Shown here: positions 54,903-63,198 of the stretch, piece by piece | How the letters are laid out: each line of letters begins with the position of its first letter | Numbering within the stretch: position 1 is the stretch's first letter | Assembly: GCF_014203555.1 (NCBI RefSeq) | Contig: NZ_JACHJH010000003.1 | Coordinates: 518,899-582,898, forward strand | Origin: Streptomyces olivoverticillatus | GTDB lineage: Bacteria > Actinomycetota > Actinomycetes > Streptomycetales > Streptomycetaceae | Direction: 5' to 3' | DNA: 64,000 bases | Program-made: the position numbers and the translations under genes | The notes under the pieces: model-generated | Told to the model about the DNA's origin: nothing | Databases searched by the model: none | What the model saw: only the letters and a program-made list of their open reading frames with translations

Positions 54903-56807
54903 TCAGATGTCGAGATCCTTGACCTTGTCCGACCATTTCTCGTCGAAGCCGAGGCCCCTTCGGTAGGTCGCGTCCGCAATTCCCTTGGCCCATTGCGTAT
55001 AGCGGTATCCGACGATCATGTCGCTCGGCCGGAAGCGGTTTTCCCGGCTGTACGTCGCACGGTTGAGCCGGACGTCCGCCAGGCCGTTCCAGTCGGTGCC
55101 GTGGTGCGCGATGGTGATGGGCAGCCGGCACGCCAGCCGGATGCCCGCCGCGGCGTGCCCGCCGTGGTTGGCGTCCTCCGCCACCGCGATGTCGGGCAGG
55201 TTGAAGCCCTGTGGCGCGAAGCGCATGACCGGCGCGTAGTTCTGCGCCTTCTTCACCGCGTTGTAGCGCATGCGCTGGGCGATGACGTTGTACATCACCA
55301 CGCGGTTCGCGGCGATTCCGAAGTCCTCCGGCCGGAAGCCGTAGCGGAATCCCGTGTAGCAGAACAGGTCGGTGAACTCCATGGTCCACGGTTCGTCCAG
55401 TTTGCGGCCGAGCGGGACCGTGAAGATCGCGAGATCCACCCGGAGGTCCTGTGCATTGGCCGCCCAGTGGGCGAGTTCCTGCATGACCCGGGTCGGGCTG
55501 CTGCCCGCTTCCAGGGCGAGTTCGAGAAAGCGGTCCCATTCGTGGAGGGCGCCCGTGCGGCCGGGCGGCTCGACGCCGAGTTCGGCGTGCAAATGGGCGC
55601 AGAGGCTTTCCGGGATGCTCTGCCGGCGCCGGTAGACGGACAGGGGCAGCAGGAATTCCCGGCGCTCCCAGTTGCTGCCGTCGAAGTGCAGGCACCGCTC
55701 GTAGTCCTTTTCGACCCGGGTGCGCAGCGTGCCCAGGTGGCGGGCGAGCGCGATGAGGTCGCCGTCCGCGAGGTCCGCGGCGGGGCCGCCGTCGGGCAGC
55801 CGGGCGGCGTACTCCCGGGTCTTGCGCAGCAGGAAGAGAGCGAGGGCGGGGAAGGAGAGGAGGGACTGGTTGAGCTCCTGCAGGACGAACCCCGCCTCCT
55901 GCCAGCACCACAGCAGGGTGGCCAGGACGAGGCGCTGCTCGGGCCACTCGGCGACGTCTTCCTTGCGGCAGGCGGCGGCTTCGGCGACGACGCCGCGGTT
56001 GTCGAGGAGTGTCTCGCCGACGAGGAGGCGCACCCGTTCGATGGAGGAGATCCGGCGTTCGAAGGTGGCCAGCAGCTCGTCGCGTTCCTGCTCCGGCAGC
56101 TGCCGCCATGCGGCTCGGGCCAGGGCGGGCAGGTCCCGCAGGGCTGGCACCGGGCCGAGCCACAGGGGGTGGACCGGCTCGCGGGCGCTCCCGGCGGCCG
56201 GGGTGGCGGTGACGACCGTGCGGCCGACGACGCGGCCCGCCTCCCTCGCCGCGGGTATGTCGGCCACGGCGAGGAAGGGGGCGCCCAGCCGGACGGCGGT
56301 CGTCAGGGCGTCCAGGTCACGGGGCTCCGCGTCGGTGACGACGACGGTGTCGCCGGGCAGGTCGAGCACGTCGCCGATCCGGGTGAGGGCGGCCTTGACG
56401 TCGTCGCCGAGCGCACCGAGCCAGTGCGTCATGCGCCGCAGGGCCTCACTGACGTCGCCGTCGCGACCCAGGGCCAGGCAGAAGAGGTACCACCAGACCA
56501 AGGAGGCGCGGGCGTAGGGGACCTTGAAGTGGTACCAGAGTTGCTGGAAGCGCGAGAATTCCGCCGCCGGAATCCCGTGCGCCACGAGATCGAGAGGCCG
56601 TCCGGCGCGCTCGGCACCGGTCGCCAATCGGGTGACGACGGAGGAATCCACCAGACCCGCGGCGGCCATCCCGGACACGACAATGAGATCGCTGTCGTCG
56701 GACAGCATCCGCAGTCGCCGGAAAAGATGTCTCTCGACCTCTGCTATCTCGGTCTCGTCCGCCTCGGTGAAGTCCGGGTGGGATCGGAGCGACGTCGGTA
56801 GCGTCAT
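54903..56807 (-). CDS. Large protein of unknown family, 634 aa
   Basis: I do not recognise this protein. No signal peptide and no convincing membrane helix are seen; the composition is that of a soluble enzyme rich in Trp, Tyr, His and Arg. N-terminal third: helical, with LIVVSGMAAAGLVDSSVV and WYHFKVPYARASLVWWYLFCLALG. Middle: a putative acidic turn TVVVTDAEPRDLDAL. The C-terminal third is the most enzyme-like: CYTGFRYGFRPEDFG, APQGFNLPDIAVAEDANHGGHA, and ITIAHHGTDWNGLADVRLN. ATG at 56807 with GGAGG six bases upstream. First gene of the six-gene core operon, so likely its central, pathway-specific enzyme. Confidence 0.8.
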   Translation of the reverse strand: MTLPTSLRSHPDFTEADETEIAEVERHLFRRLRMLSDDSDLIVVSGMAAAGLVDSSVVTRLATGAERAGRPLDLVAHGIPAAEFSRFQQLWYHFKVPYARASLVWWYLFCLALGRDGDVSEALRRMTHWLGALGDDVKAALTRIGDVLDLPGDTVVVTDAEPRDLDALTTAVRLGAPFLAVADIPAAREAGRVVGRTVVTATPAAGSAREPVHPLWLGPVPALRDLPALARAAWRQLPEQERDELLATFERRISSIERVRLLVGETLLDNRGVVAEAAACRKEDVAEWPEQRLVLATLLWCWQEAGFVLQELNQSLLSFPALALFLLRKTREYAARLPDGGPAADLADGDLIALARHLGTLRTRVEKDYERCLHFDGSNWERREFLLPLSVYRRRQSIPESLCAHLHAELGVEPPGRTGALHEWDRFLELALEAGSSPTRVMQELAHWAANAQDLRVDLAIFTVPLGRKLDEPWTMEFTDLFCYTGFRYGFRPEDFGIAANRVVMYNVIAQRMRYNAVKKAQNYAPVMRFAPQGFNLPDIAVAEDANHGGHAAAGIRLACRLPITIAHHGTDWNGLADVRLNRATYSRENRFRPSDMIVGYRYTQWAKGIADATYRRGLGFDEKWSDKVKDLDI

Positions 56808-57360
56808 GAGGCGCCTCCAGAGTGCGACTCGAGGAGTCAACGGGGCGACGAATCGTGGGGTGAGAAGCACGGCGAGCGTGGTCCGGTGCCTAAAGAATTA
56901 AGGAGACGAGAACCACACACCATAGAACTGACGCTCGATCAAGGAGATTAAAAGCGTTCAGTGGGGGTGTCAATCAACCGTCGGCGGCCTGTGTCGATTC
57001 TCCGCCATGAGATGGCTGTGCCCTGGCGTGGCGCCCCGTCATCACCGCGGGCACCGGGCGAGCGGACGGGCATCTTCTGACAGTCAGTCAGAGCGGTTCA
57101 AAGTCCGTATTTCCTGGCACCGCCATGCGATTCGAATATGCGCCGGGCAAACGGAGAATGCACCGCGGCGCCATCCTGCCACGGGCCCCGCCCCGGCCGT
57201 GTCCGAAAGAGCGGCTTCCGGCAAATGGCGACACCCCGCGGTCGGCGCACCCGTACACCCCGGACGCGAACGGCTACCCTTCGTCACCGGAGCGGGAGCG
57301 CGTTTCTCACAGGTACCACGAGGATTTCTCACGGTCACAAGAGGAAGTGGGTTGGTCGAC
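56808..57360. other. Divergent promoter region of the cluster core
   Basis: About 550 bp between the core operon and ATP-grasp B. An AT-rich stretch near 56890-56955 (AAAGAATTAAGGAGA, GGAGATTAAAAGC) stands out from the GC-rich surroundings and probably contains the leftward promoter. A TCTGAC/GTCAGA dyad is at 57076-57092. No gene with normal codon bias. Confidence 0.5.
57076..57092. promoter_or_regulatory. Inverted repeat TCTGAC-AGTCA-GTCAGA
   Basis: A 17-bp dyad with outer arms and overall length equal to the TCTGACG-N3-CGTCAGA sites at 27.4 and 42.6 kb, but the innermost pair differs. It may be a third, weaker site for the same repressor, a site for another TetR protein in the biosynthetic cluster, or chance. 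Confidence 0.4.
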
Positions 57361-58683
57361 ATGGCAGATGTGACGCTCCTCGTCCTGGGTATCGCGGGCA
57401 TGCCGCCCTGGGGCCAGGACCAGATCCGGCGGCTCGCCGCGCAGGCCCGGCGCCGTGGTGTGGCGCTGGTGGGTGCCGACACCCCGGACTTGCTGCACGC
57501 GGCCTCCGCGGCGGAGCTCGCCCTCTTCGACGACGTGGTCCACCTCGATGTGCACAGCCCCCAGGCGTGCCGCTCCTGGGCCGCCGCCACCAGGCCGGAG
57601 GTCGATGCGGTCGCCACCGTCCGCGAACTGTCCGTGCTGCCCGCGGCGGTCGTCGCCGAGGAGCTCGGCCTGTGCGGCAACTCCCCCGAGGCCGTCTCGC
57701 GCGTCCGCAACAAGGACCTGTGCCGTCGGCGGCTGCGCGAGGCGGGCTTCCCCCAGCCGCTGTCCGTCCTGTGCCGGGACGCCGAGGACGCCCGCCGCTT
57801 CCTGCGGGACACCGGGCCCGGCCCCTGGATCGTCAAGCCCCGGGACGGCCTCGCCAGCATCGGCGTCAGCCGGATCGACCACCCCGACCAGCTGCCCGGG
57901 GCGCTCGCCAGGCTCGCCGTGCCGTCCGGTGCCATGCCGTCGCCCGCGGCGGCCACGGGCTTCCTGATGGAGACCTTCGTCACCGGCGACGAGTACTCCG
58001 CCGAGGGGATCCTGCTGCGCGGGGTCCCCCACGTCCTCGCGCTCACCCGCAAGACCGTCACCGAGGGGTTCATCTCCACCAGCCAGCAGGTGCCGTCCGG
58101 GCTGGACGAGGCGACGGCGCGGGCCGCGGGCGACGCCGTCGCCCGCGGCCTGACGGCGGTGGGCATCACCCACGGCATCTTCCACGTCGAGCTCTGGGTG
58201 ACCTCCTCGGGCATCGTCCTCGGAGAGTTCCACTGCCGCGGCGGAGGCGACTACATCCACGCACTCATCGAGCACACCCGACCGGGCCTGGAGCTCTACG
58301 GCACCCTCGTCGACGACCTGCTCGGCCGCGCCCCCGAACCGCTCCCGGCGAGCTCCGGCGCCGCGCGGGTGCAGTTCCTCTTCGCCCCGCCCGGCCGGCT
58401 GCGCGCCGTGCGCGGCTGGGAGGAGGTCATCCGGCACCCGTCGGTGCTCGCCGCACACCTGCACGTCTCCCCGGGCGACGTCATCGCCCGGCACAAGGAC
58501 TCCTTCACCCGCTCGGCCGTCTTCGTCACCGGCACCGAGCGCCCCGAGGACATCGACGACCTGGTGACGTCCCTCGCCGCGCGCGTCGGCTTCGAAACCG
58601 AAGACACCGAAGACAGCACGGAAGCCAGCAACGACAGCGACGGCACCGACGAGGACGAGTCGGCGCCGGCCCCAGCCGTGTGA
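57361..58683 (+). CDS. ATP-grasp carboxylate-amine ligase B, 440 aa
   Basis: Paralogue of the ligase at 49442, clearly similar along its whole length (MADVTLLVLG, RNKDLCRRRLREAGFPQP, GPWIVKPRDGLASIGVSRI, GIFHVELWV, GGGDYIHALIEHTRPGLELYG). It differs by an acidic low-complexity C-terminal tail of ~30 residues (TEDTEDSTEASNDSDGTDED). Together the two may add two building blocks in sequence or make a mixed dipeptide-like bond. ATG at 57361. Divergent from the core operon and followed by a hairpin. Confidence 0.88.
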   Translation: MADVTLLVLGIAGMPPWGQDQIRRLAAQARRRGVALVGADTPDLLHAASAAELALFDDVVHLDVHSPQACRSWAAATRPEVDAVATVRELSVLPAAVVAEELGLCGNSPEAVSRVRNKDLCRRRLREAGFPQPLSVLCRDAEDARRFLRDTGPGPWIVKPRDGLASIGVSRIDHPDQLPGALARLAVPSGAMPSPAAATGFLMETFVTGDEYSAEGILLRGVPHVLALTRKTVTEGFISTSQQVPSGLDEATARAAGDAVARGLTAVGITHGIFHVELWVTSSGIVLGEFHCRGGGDYIHALIEHTRPGLELYGTLVDDLLGRAPEPLPASSGAARVQFLFAPPGRLRAVRGWEEVIRHPSVLAAHLHVSPGDVIARHKDSFTRSAVFVTGTERPEDIDDLVTSLAARVGFETEDTEDSTEASNDSDGTDEDESAPAPAV

Positions 58684-58702
58684 AGCCCGGCAGGACGGCG
58701 GC

Positions 58703-58737
58703 GGCCGGCCCCCACTTCGGCGGAGCCGGGGCCGGCC
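58703..58737. terminator. Hairpin between ATP-grasp B and P450 1
   Basis: GGCCGGCCCC/GGGGCCGGCC, a 10-bp stem with a 15-nt loop that can itself fold, between two convergent genes. Confidence 0.6.
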
Positions 58738-58758
58738 TCTGCGATTCCGCGCCCTCCT

Positions 58759-60012
58759 CTACGCCGGCGGCGTGAACGTCACGGGCAGGCTGTGGACGCC
58801 GCGCATGATGACACCGGGGCGCCAGCGCAGTTCGCCGGCCGGCACGGCGAGCGCGAGGTCCGGGAACCGGCGCAGCACGGTCCCCAGCGCGATCTGCCCT
58901 TCGAGCCGGGCCAGCGGTGCGCCCAGGCAGTAGTGGATGCCGTGGCCGAAGGCGAGGTGCGGGTTCTCGGCGCGGGTGATGTCCAGCCGGTCCGGGGCGG
59001 AAAAGCGCTCCGGATCGCGGTCGGCGGCGGCCAGGACGACGAGGACGGCCTCGCCGGAGGGGATCGTCACGCCGCCGATCTCCACCGGTTCGGTCGTATA
59101 GCGCCAGGTGGCGGTCTCCACCGGGCCGTCGTAGCGGAGGAACTCCTCCACCGCCGGGCCCAGCAGGGACTCGTCGGCCCGCAGGGCGGCGAGCTGGTCC
59201 GGGTGGGTCAGCAGCGCGATCAGGCCATTGCCGATCAGGTTGACGGTCGTCTCGTGGCCCGCCACCAACAGCAGCAGGGACATGGTCACGATCTCTTCGT
59301 CGGCGAAGTCCTCGGCACGGTCCTCGTGGCTCTCCGCGGACACCAGGGCCGAGATGAGCCCCTGGTCCGGCTCGCGGCGCTTGCGCGCCACGAACTCGGC
59401 CAGATAGCCGTGGAGTTGCTCGTACGCCCAGGCCACCTGCTGCCGCTCGTCCTCGTCCGCGGCGGTGAGCAGGGTGGACCACTTGCGGAAGGCGTCCCGG
59501 TCCGCCACCGGTATCCCGAGCAGCTCGCAGATGACGGTGATCGGGAGGGGGAAGGCGAAGCCGTCGATGAGGTCGGCCTGCCCCTTGGGCGCCAGTTCGG
59601 CCAGCAGGTCGTCCGCGATCTCCTGGATGCGCGGGCGCAGCGCCATGACGCGGCGTGAGGTGAACGCCCTGACGACGAGCTTGCGCAGCCGGGTGTGATC
59701 GGGCGGGTCGCTGTTGAGCATGCTGGACATCAGGGGGAGGTTGTCCTCCCCCTCCCCCGCGACGATGGCCTCCAGCAGCGACGCGCTCACGTTGGCGGGG
59801 TCCTTGGACAGCCGCGGATCGGTGAGCACCGCCCGGGCGTCCGCATACCGGGTGACCAGCCATACGTCGGAATACGCCGGGAAGTGCACCCGCCGCACGC
59901 CTCCCGACTCACGCAAACCGGCATAGAACTTATATGGGTTCGCCCGGAATGAGGGATCGAACATTTCGAATGTCAGGTCCTCAGGCAATTCCACTCCTCG
60001 GTTCGTTGCCAT
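58759..60012 (-). CDS. Cytochrome P450 (CYP107-like) 1, 417 aa
   Basis: Bacterial class I P450: I-helix LLVAGHETTVNL with the acid-alcohol-type pair, ExxR in AVEEFLRYDG, and haem loop LAFGHGIHYCLGAPLAR. Architecture and length match CYP107-type tailoring enzymes. It needs a ferredoxin; the cluster's 7Fe and Rieske proteins are candidate donors. ATG 60012 preferred (GGTGGA nine bases upstream); ATG 60018 is possible. Divergent from the exporter gene. Confidence 0.93.
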   Translation of the reverse strand: MATNRGVELPEDLTFEMFDPSFRANPYKFYAGLRESGGVRRVHFPAYSDVWLVTRYADARAVLTDPRLSKDPANVSASLLEAIVAGEGEDNLPLMSSMLNSDPPDHTRLRKLVVRAFTSRRVMALRPRIQEIADDLLAELAPKGQADLIDGFAFPLPITVICELLGIPVADRDAFRKWSTLLTAADEDERQQVAWAYEQLHGYLAEFVARKRREPDQGLISALVSAESHEDRAEDFADEEIVTMSLLLLVAGHETTVNLIGNGLIALLTHPDQLAALRADESLLGPAVEEFLRYDGPVETATWRYTTEPVEIGGVTIPSGEAVLVVLAAADRDPERFSAPDRLDITRAENPHLAFGHGIHYCLGAPLARLEGQIALGTVLRRFPDLALAVPAGELRWRPGVIMRGVHSLPVTFTPPA

Positions 60013-60262
60013 GCACATGCGTCCACCATCATGAATTCGGCAGCATGATGCCGTGCTGACTCGTCGCTGACTTTGAACGGCGGTCCGGGAGCAATCCGGG
60101 CGTGAAATCACCTGCGGCCGTGGCCGGTTCGGCCCGCTCATTACCTCGCATGTAATCGACAAGAGGTGGGAGGCAGTCCAATGTGGAACCCGTACTTACC
60201 GTCGGCTCGTCCCGCGCACGCCGGGGCGGCCGTACTCTGCATGAGTTCCCTGGAGCATCCGG

Positions 60263-61705
60263 ATGACCACTGAGGCAAACCCGCTGCCCGTGGCGGACAG
60301 GCAAGAAGCCGCCGCCGGCCCCTCATGGGGGGCATTGGCAGTTGTCCTGGTCGGCACCTTTATCACCGTTCTTGACTATTTCATCGTCAACGTGGCCATT
60401 CCCGCGATCCAGTCGGATCTGCATGCGAGCTCGGCACAGTCGCAGGGCGTCATCATCGGCTACGGGCTCGCCTTCACCGGCGGCATGATCACCGGGGGCC
60501 GCCTCGGGGATCTCTACGGCCGGCGGCGCATGTACGAGCTGGGCATCGCCGTCTTCACCGTCGCCTCGGCCGCCTGTGGCTTCGCGCCGTCCGCGGGCTT
60601 CCTGATCGGCGCCCGCATCGTGCAGGGGCTGGCCGCCGCCCTGCTGGTGCCGCAGGTGCTCGGCATCCTCACCTCCACCTACACCGGCGAGCGGCGCGGG
60701 CGGGCCTTCAACGTCTACGGGCTGACGATCGGTTTCGCCAGCGTCTTCGGGCAGTTGATCGGCGGTGTGCTGATCACCGTGGACATCGCCGGGCTCGGCT
60801 GGCGGAGCATCTTCCTCATCAACATCGTGGTGGGCGCGGTGGCGGTGGTCCTGACCCGGCGCCTGGTGCCCGAGTCCCGGGGCGAGGGCGAGGCCCGGCT
60901 GGACGTCCCCGGCGCGATCCTGGTCACCGCGGGCCTGCTCGCCGTCACCCTGCCGCTCATCGTGGGCCACGAGCACAACTGGCCGTGGTGGGGCTGGGTG
61001 TCCATGGCCGCGTCCGTCCCGCTGCTCGGGGGCTTCGTCGCCCAGCAGCGGCGCCTCGGCAACGCGGGCCGCGCACCCCTGATTCACCTGGGGCTCTTCC
61101 GCGAGCGGGTGTTCTCCGTCGGCCTGTTCGCCGTGCTGCTCTACTTCATGGCCATGGGCTCGTTCTTCCTGGTGCTCGCCCTCTACCTCCAGCAGGGCCG
61201 GGGCTACTCCGCGCTCGAATCCGGGCTGATCTTCAGCGCCCTGAGCGTCGGCTACTTCCTGTCCTCCCTGCGCTCGGGGCGGCTGGCCCAGCGGCTCGGC
61301 CGGCAGCTCGTCGCCCTCGGGGGCATCGCTGTCGCGGTCGGCTACACCCTGGCGGGGCTGACGGTGTCGCACATCGGCATCAGCGGCGGCATCGGCTGGC
61401 TGATCCCCTCGCTGCTGGTCGCCGGCGTCGGCATGGGCATGGTGACCGGCCCGCTCACCAACGCCGTGCTGACGGGCGTCGTGCCCGACCACGCGGCGGC
61501 CGCTTCCGGGGCCCTGTCCACCATGCAGGAGGGCGGCGCCGCCCTGGGCGTGGCCGTGGTGGGCACCGTGTTCTATCCGGCACTGACCGAGGGACGGCTG
61601 GAGAGCTATGCGCACGCATTCAGTCTCGGTGTGATTCCGCTGGTCTGTTTCTCGGTGGTCGTCGCGGTGGCCGTCCAGTTCTTCCCCCGGCCCGCCAAGC
61701 AATAG
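60263..61705 (+). CDS. MFS drug/metabolite exporter, DHA2 (14-TM) family, 480 aa
   Basis: Fourteen-helix EmrB/QacA-type transporter: TM1 LVGTFITVLDYFIVNVAIPAI (motif D1 region), motif A GGRLGDLYGRRRMYELG, motif C-like GLTIGFASVFGQLIGGVL, and late GVVPDHAAAASGALSTMQEGGAALGVAVVG. Probably exports or gives self-resistance to the cluster's product. ATG at 60263. It ends before a very strong hairpin. Confidence 0.93.
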   Translation: MTTEANPLPVADRQEAAAGPSWGALAVVLVGTFITVLDYFIVNVAIPAIQSDLHASSAQSQGVIIGYGLAFTGGMITGGRLGDLYGRRRMYELGIAVFTVASAACGFAPSAGFLIGARIVQGLAAALLVPQVLGILTSTYTGERRGRAFNVYGLTIGFASVFGQLIGGVLITVDIAGLGWRSIFLINIVVGAVAVVLTRRLVPESRGEGEARLDVPGAILVTAGLLAVTLPLIVGHEHNWPWWGWVSMAASVPLLGGFVAQQRRLGNAGRAPLIHLGLFRERVFSVGLFAVLLYFMAMGSFFLVLALYLQQGRGYSALESGLIFSALSVGYFLSSLRSGRLAQRLGRQLVALGGIAVAVGYTLAGLTVSHIGISGGIGWLIPSLLVAGVGMGMVTGPLTNAVLTGVVPDHAAAASGALSTMQEGGAALGVAVVGTVFYPALTEGRLESYAHAFSLGVIPLVCFSVVVAVAVQFFPRPAKQ

Positions 61706-61738
61706 GCTCGGGAAAAGCGCAACACGGCGGACGACCGC

Positions 61739-61780
61739 CGGCCGGGGCCCCGCGGACAATTCGCCGCGGGGCCCCGGCCG
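61739..61780. terminator. Strong terminator of the exporter gene
   Basis: A perfect 17-bp stem (61739-61755 with 61764-61780) and 8-nt loop, 34 bp after the stop codon. Confidence 0.8.
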
Positions 61781-61872
61781 TTGTCCCGTCCGTTACTCAT
61801 CAGGGCCTCGTCAGGACCCCGCCGCCATAGTGGAGCCAGTGCCATGGATCCAGTGCCGCCGAAGGGATTCTC

Positions 61873-63066
61873 ATGACGGAAACCGACGTATCGTTGCCCG
61901 AATGGCCGCTCAAGCGCACCTGCCCGTTCTCACCGCCGCCGGATTTCCGGGACCTGCGCGACGGGCCGCCCCGGCTCGTCCGGCACCGCGGGGGCCTCGC
62001 CTGGCTCATTTCCCGCCACGAGGACGTACGCCAGGCCCTGGCGGACCCGCGGATGAGCTCGGACGACCAGCAGCCGAACTTCCCGCACCGGATCATGGTC
62101 CCGCCGTGGCCCAGGATCAACTCCTTCTGGCGCATGGACCAGCCCGAGCACGGCCGGCTCCGGCACATGGTCATGCCGGAGTTCACCGCCCGCCGCACCC
62201 GTGAGATGCGCCCCCTGGTGCGGGAGCTGGTGGACGAACTCCTCGACCAGATGGCCGACCTGCCCCGGCCCGTCGACTTCGCCACCGCGTTCGCCGTCCA
62301 GCTGCCGTGCCTGGTCATCGCGCGCATCTTCGGCGTCCCGGACGAGGACATCGCCTTCTTCAAGCAGCAGAGCGCGCTGATCCTCGCCCAGGACCGCGGC
62401 CCCGAGGTGCCGCTGGCCGCCTACCAGGCGATGTCCGACTACCTGGGCGAGCTCGCCCGCGCCAAGGCCCGCCGCCCCGGGGACGACCTGATCAGCCGGC
62501 TGGCCGTCGAGTACGGCGCCGCCGGCGAGCTCACCCACGACGACCTCGTCGGCATCGTCCGGCTGATGATCATCGCCGGTCACGAGACGACCGCCAACCT
62601 CCTGGGCCTGACCGTCCTGGCCCTCCTGCGCCACCCCGCCCAGCTCGCCGAACTGCGCGCCGACGCGGGGCTGGTGCACCAGGTCATCGAGGAGGCGCTG
62701 CGCTACTGGTCGATCTCCCAGGACAACATCGTCCGGGTGGCCGCCGAGGACCTGAGCATCGGCGGCGCCGACATCGCCAAGGGGGACGGGGTGATCATCT
62801 CCATCCCCAGTGCGAACCACGACGAGAGCGAATACCCCGACCCCGGACGCTTCGACATCCACCGGGACACCAAGAACCACGTGGCGTTCGGGCTCGGCCC
62901 GCACTACTGCCCCGGCGCCCCGCTCGCCCGGCTGGAGCTGGAGATCGCCCTCCCCGCCCTCTTCGAGCGGTTCCCCGGCCTGCGCCTGGCGAAGGACGTC
63001 GAGGAGCTGAGCTTCCGCGAGGGGGCGCTCGTCTACGCGGTGGACGGCATGCTGCTGACCTGGTGA
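61873..63066 (+). CDS. Cytochrome P450 2, 397 aa
   Basis: Class I P450: I-helix MIIAGHETTANLL, ExxR in IEEALRYWS, haem loop VAFGLGPHYCPGAPLARLE. The N-terminal RTCPFSPPPDF is typical of Streptomyces tailoring P450s. The haem loop has CPGAP instead of CLGAP, otherwise normal. It is only moderately similar to P450 1, so the two probably perform different oxidations. ATG at 61873 with AAGGGA six bases upstream. Confidence 0.93.
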   Translation: MTETDVSLPEWPLKRTCPFSPPPDFRDLRDGPPRLVRHRGGLAWLISRHEDVRQALADPRMSSDDQQPNFPHRIMVPPWPRINSFWRMDQPEHGRLRHMVMPEFTARRTREMRPLVRELVDELLDQMADLPRPVDFATAFAVQLPCLVIARIFGVPDEDIAFFKQQSALILAQDRGPEVPLAAYQAMSDYLGELARAKARRPGDDLISRLAVEYGAAGELTHDDLVGIVRLMIIAGHETTANLLGLTVLALLRHPAQLAELRADAGLVHQVIEEALRYWSISQDNIVRVAAEDLSIGGADIAKGDGVIISIPSANHDESEYPDPGRFDIHRDTKNHVAFGLGPHYCPGAPLARLELEIALPALFERFPGLRLAKDVEELSFREGALVYAVDGMLLTW

Positions 63067-63089
63067 CGGCCGCGGGCCGCAACACCAGC

Positions 63090-63124
63090 GGGCACCGCCC
63101 GGCCGGGATGGCCGGGCGGTGCCC
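63090..63124. terminator. Terminator after P450 2
   Basis: A perfect 15-bp stem GGGCACCGCCCGGCC/GGCCGGGCGGTGCCC with a 5-nt loop, 23 bp after the stop. Confidence 0.75.
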
Positions 63125-63185
63125 GTACGCGGCTCATTCGCGTCGTCCGCGGGCGATCAACTGCTTTGGTTGAGAAGGCAATAGC

Positions 63186-63191
63186 TATACT
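63186..63191 (+). promoter_or_regulatory. -10 box TATACT of a leaderless XRE regulator gene
   Basis: TATACT ends 7 bp before the GTG at 63199, so transcription should begin at or next to the start codon; no Shine-Dalgarno is present. An ATAGCTAT palindrome (63181-63188) and flanking TTGAG/CTCAA half-sites overlap it, which would suit autoregulation. A good -35 at normal distance is not obvious. Confidence 0.5.
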
Positions 63192-63198
63192 CGCTCAA

